Source: Alphaproteobacteria bacterium
Lineage (GTDB): Bacteria; Myxococcota_A; UBA796; GCA-2862545
Length of the DNA: 64,000 nt
Direction of reading: 5' to 3'
Assembly: GCA_020632885.1 (NCBI GenBank)
Contig: JACKEQ010000006.1
Location: forward strand, 186,001 to 250,000
Of the stretch, positions 62,877 through 64,000 are shown piece after piece (the first letter of the stretch is position 1; each line of letters opens with the position of its first letter). The position numbers and the translations under genes are program-made. The notes beneath the pieces were generated by a model, which had not been told where the DNA came from, made no database searches, and saw only the letters and a list, made by a program, of their open reading frames with translations.

Positions 62877-64000
62877 CAGCGGTAGTGCCGACGGAGACCC
62901 TCCTCCAGGGCCGGGCGGAAGTCCGGGTGGGCGATGCGGAGGAGACGGCTGGCCCGCTCCTTCAGCGTGCACCCGTAGAGGTTCACCGCACCGTGCTCGG
63001 TGACGACCCAGTGCACGTCGGACCGGTTGGTGACGACCCCCGAGCCCTCGGCCAGCACGGGCACGATGCGGCTCACCTTCCCGCCCTGCGCGGTGCTCGG
63101 CAGCGCGATGATCGGCACGCCGCCGCGGCTGCGGGCGGCGGCCCGGATGAAGTCCACCTGGCCGCCCACACCGCTGTAGATCCGCGTGCCCATGCTGTCG
63201 GAGCTCACCTGGCCCGTGAGATCCACCGAGATGGCGCTGTTGATGGCCACCAGGCGGTCGTTGCAGCTCGCGACCTCGATGTCGTTCGTGTGATCGCACG
63301 GATGGGCCTCCACGATGGGGTTCTCGTGGACCCAGTCGTAGAGCGCGCGGCTGCCGAGCACGAAGGTGGTGACGACCTTGCGGCGGTGGCGGGTCTTCTG
63401 GCGACCCGTGACCAGGCCGGCCTCCACGGCCTTCATCACGCCATCGCTGATCATCTCGCTGTGCACGCCCAGATCGAGGCCCTCGGTGGCACAGAGGAGC
63501 GCGATGACGGCGTCGGGGATGCCGCCGATCCCGAGCTGCAGGGTGGCCCCGCGCGGCACGAGGGGCACGATGTGCTCGGCGATCCGGCGCTCCACATCGG
63601 TGGGGTCGTGGGGCGGGAGCTCGGGCAGCTCCTCGTCCATCTCGACGATGGCGTCCACCTCGCTCACGTGCAGGAAGCTGTTGCCGAGCACCCGTGGCAT
63701 CCGGCTGTTCACCTGCACGACGACCTTCCGGGCGCACTCCGTCGCGGCGAGGGAGGCCATGACCTCCGTGCCCAGCGAGAGGAACCCGTGCTTGTCGGGC
63801 GGCGAGACCGTGACGAGGGCGGCGTCGAGGCCCGGCGACCGCTCGCGGATCAGCCGGGGGATCTCGGAGAGATTGCACGGCACGTAGTCGGCACGCCCCT
63901 CGTTCACCTGATCGCGGTCGGCGGGACCCACGAACCAGGCGTGGTGACGGACCCCGGGGTGCTCGCGTGTCGCGAGGGGATCGCGACCCAGCAGCAGCAC
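62873..64000 (-). CDS. Acetyl-CoA hydrolase/4-hydroxybutyrate CoA-transferase family, 5' end outside window
   Basis: 375 residues of the C-terminal part of a family I CoA-transferase (about 430-500 residues when whole). Motifs include VSPPDKHGFLSLG, LQLGIGGIPDAV, GLDLGVHSEMISDGV with the catalytic Glu, and DFIRAAARSRGGVPIIALPSTAQGGKVSRIV near the end. This group includes 4-hydroxybutyrate CoA-transferase, Cat1 and acetyl-CoA hydrolase; the substrate cannot be decided. It is the upstream gene of the coupled pair with 61527-62876, so the promoter lies beyond the window. Confidence 0.88.
   Translation of the reverse strand: MLLLGRDPLATREHPGVRHHAWFVGPADRDQVNEGRADYVPCNLSEIPRLIRERSPGLDAALVTVSPPDKHGFLSLGTEVMASLAATECARKVVVQVNSRMPRVLGNSFLHVSEVDAIVEMDEELPELPPHDPTDVERRIAEHIVPLVPRGATLQLGIGGIPDAVIALLCATEGLDLGVHSEMISDGVMKAVEAGLVTGRQKTRHRRKVVTTFVLGSRALYDWVHENPIVEAHPCDHTNDIEVASCNDRLVAINSAISVDLTGQVSSDSMGTRIYSGVGGQVDFIRAAARSRGGVPIIALPSTAQGGKVSRIVPVLAEGSGVVTNRSDVHWVVTEHGAVNLYGCTLKERASRLLRIAHPDFRPALEEGLRRHYRW

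Noticed and set aside
1..64000. tRNA, rRNA, riboswitches, IS elements, att sites
   Set aside because: No cloverleaf, rRNA-like stretch, transposase or integrase was recognised on either strand; a covariance-model scan would be needed to exclude small RNAs.

Overview
The window is about 64 kb of very GC-rich DNA (roughly 70% G+C by eye) with densely packed genes; no gap between genes exceeds 200 bases, and I saw no tRNA, rRNA, IS element, phage or CRISPR. The gene content points to an uncultured Myxococcota-like (former deltaproteobacterial) bacterium. It has several Hanks-type Ser/Thr kinases with C-terminal membrane anchors, Asp/Thr/Ser-rich low-complexity lipoproteins, large multiheme c-type cytochromes, many lipoproteins with very short signal peptides, and an OmpA protein carrying many PEGA/carboxypeptidase-regulatory-like repeats. 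The phylum is inferred from this style, not from a marker gene.

Layout. 1-5.7 kb and 24.1-30.7 kb hold two paralogous electron-transfer loci. Each has a diheme-b-like membrane protein, a membrane-anchored FAD/NAD(P)H oxidoreductase with an N-terminal iron-sulfur domain, and a beta-barrel coupled by overlapping codons to a multiheme cytochrome c (27 CXXCH in the first locus; 14 and 16 in the second). Together they look like a path from NAD(P)H through inner membrane and periplasm to the outer membrane. 5.8-24.1 kb is an envelope and signalling region: a pseudokinase, an ATP-grasp enzyme, two Ser/Thr kinases (one fused to a degenerate formylglycine-enzyme-like domain), three Asp-rich lipoproteins, a PHP phosphoesterase, an S51-type peptidase and the OmpA/PEGA protein.

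30.7-38.7 kb has an AlkC-type DNA glycosylase, a small membrane-protein operon, and a translationally coupled exosortase with its probable single substrate, a VIT-domain protein ending in a textbook PEP-CTERM signal; a DUF4105 protein and an Mpo1-like protein follow. 38.7-49.3 kb is mixed metabolism: a glycosyltransferase, a sphingosine-1-phosphate-lyase-like enzyme coupled to an M81/MlrC peptidase, OxyR, a lipoprotein methyltransferase, a DUF1266 protein, and a novel-looking repeat protein behind a palindromic operator candidate. 49.4-59.2 kb holds an Ala/Lys/Gly-rich repeat protein next to a trigger-factor-like isomerase, then a receiver/HDOD gene split by an in-frame stop, then a coupled run: TPR-CHAT peptidase, CHASE2 adenylate cyclase, and a small secreted protein. 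59.2-64 kb has a large lipoprotein, an unrecognised protein and the 3' part of a CoA-transferase gene.

Sequence integrity. Three genes (kinase 9292-11249, membrane protein 11933-12422, S51 peptidase 15895-17051) are each broken by a one-base shift, two of them in G/C homopolymers. One Asp-rich lipoprotein has a block read out of phase, and one gene has an in-frame TAG. Assembly or base-calling error is the simplest explanation for the single-base shifts, so these genes are annotated at full length.
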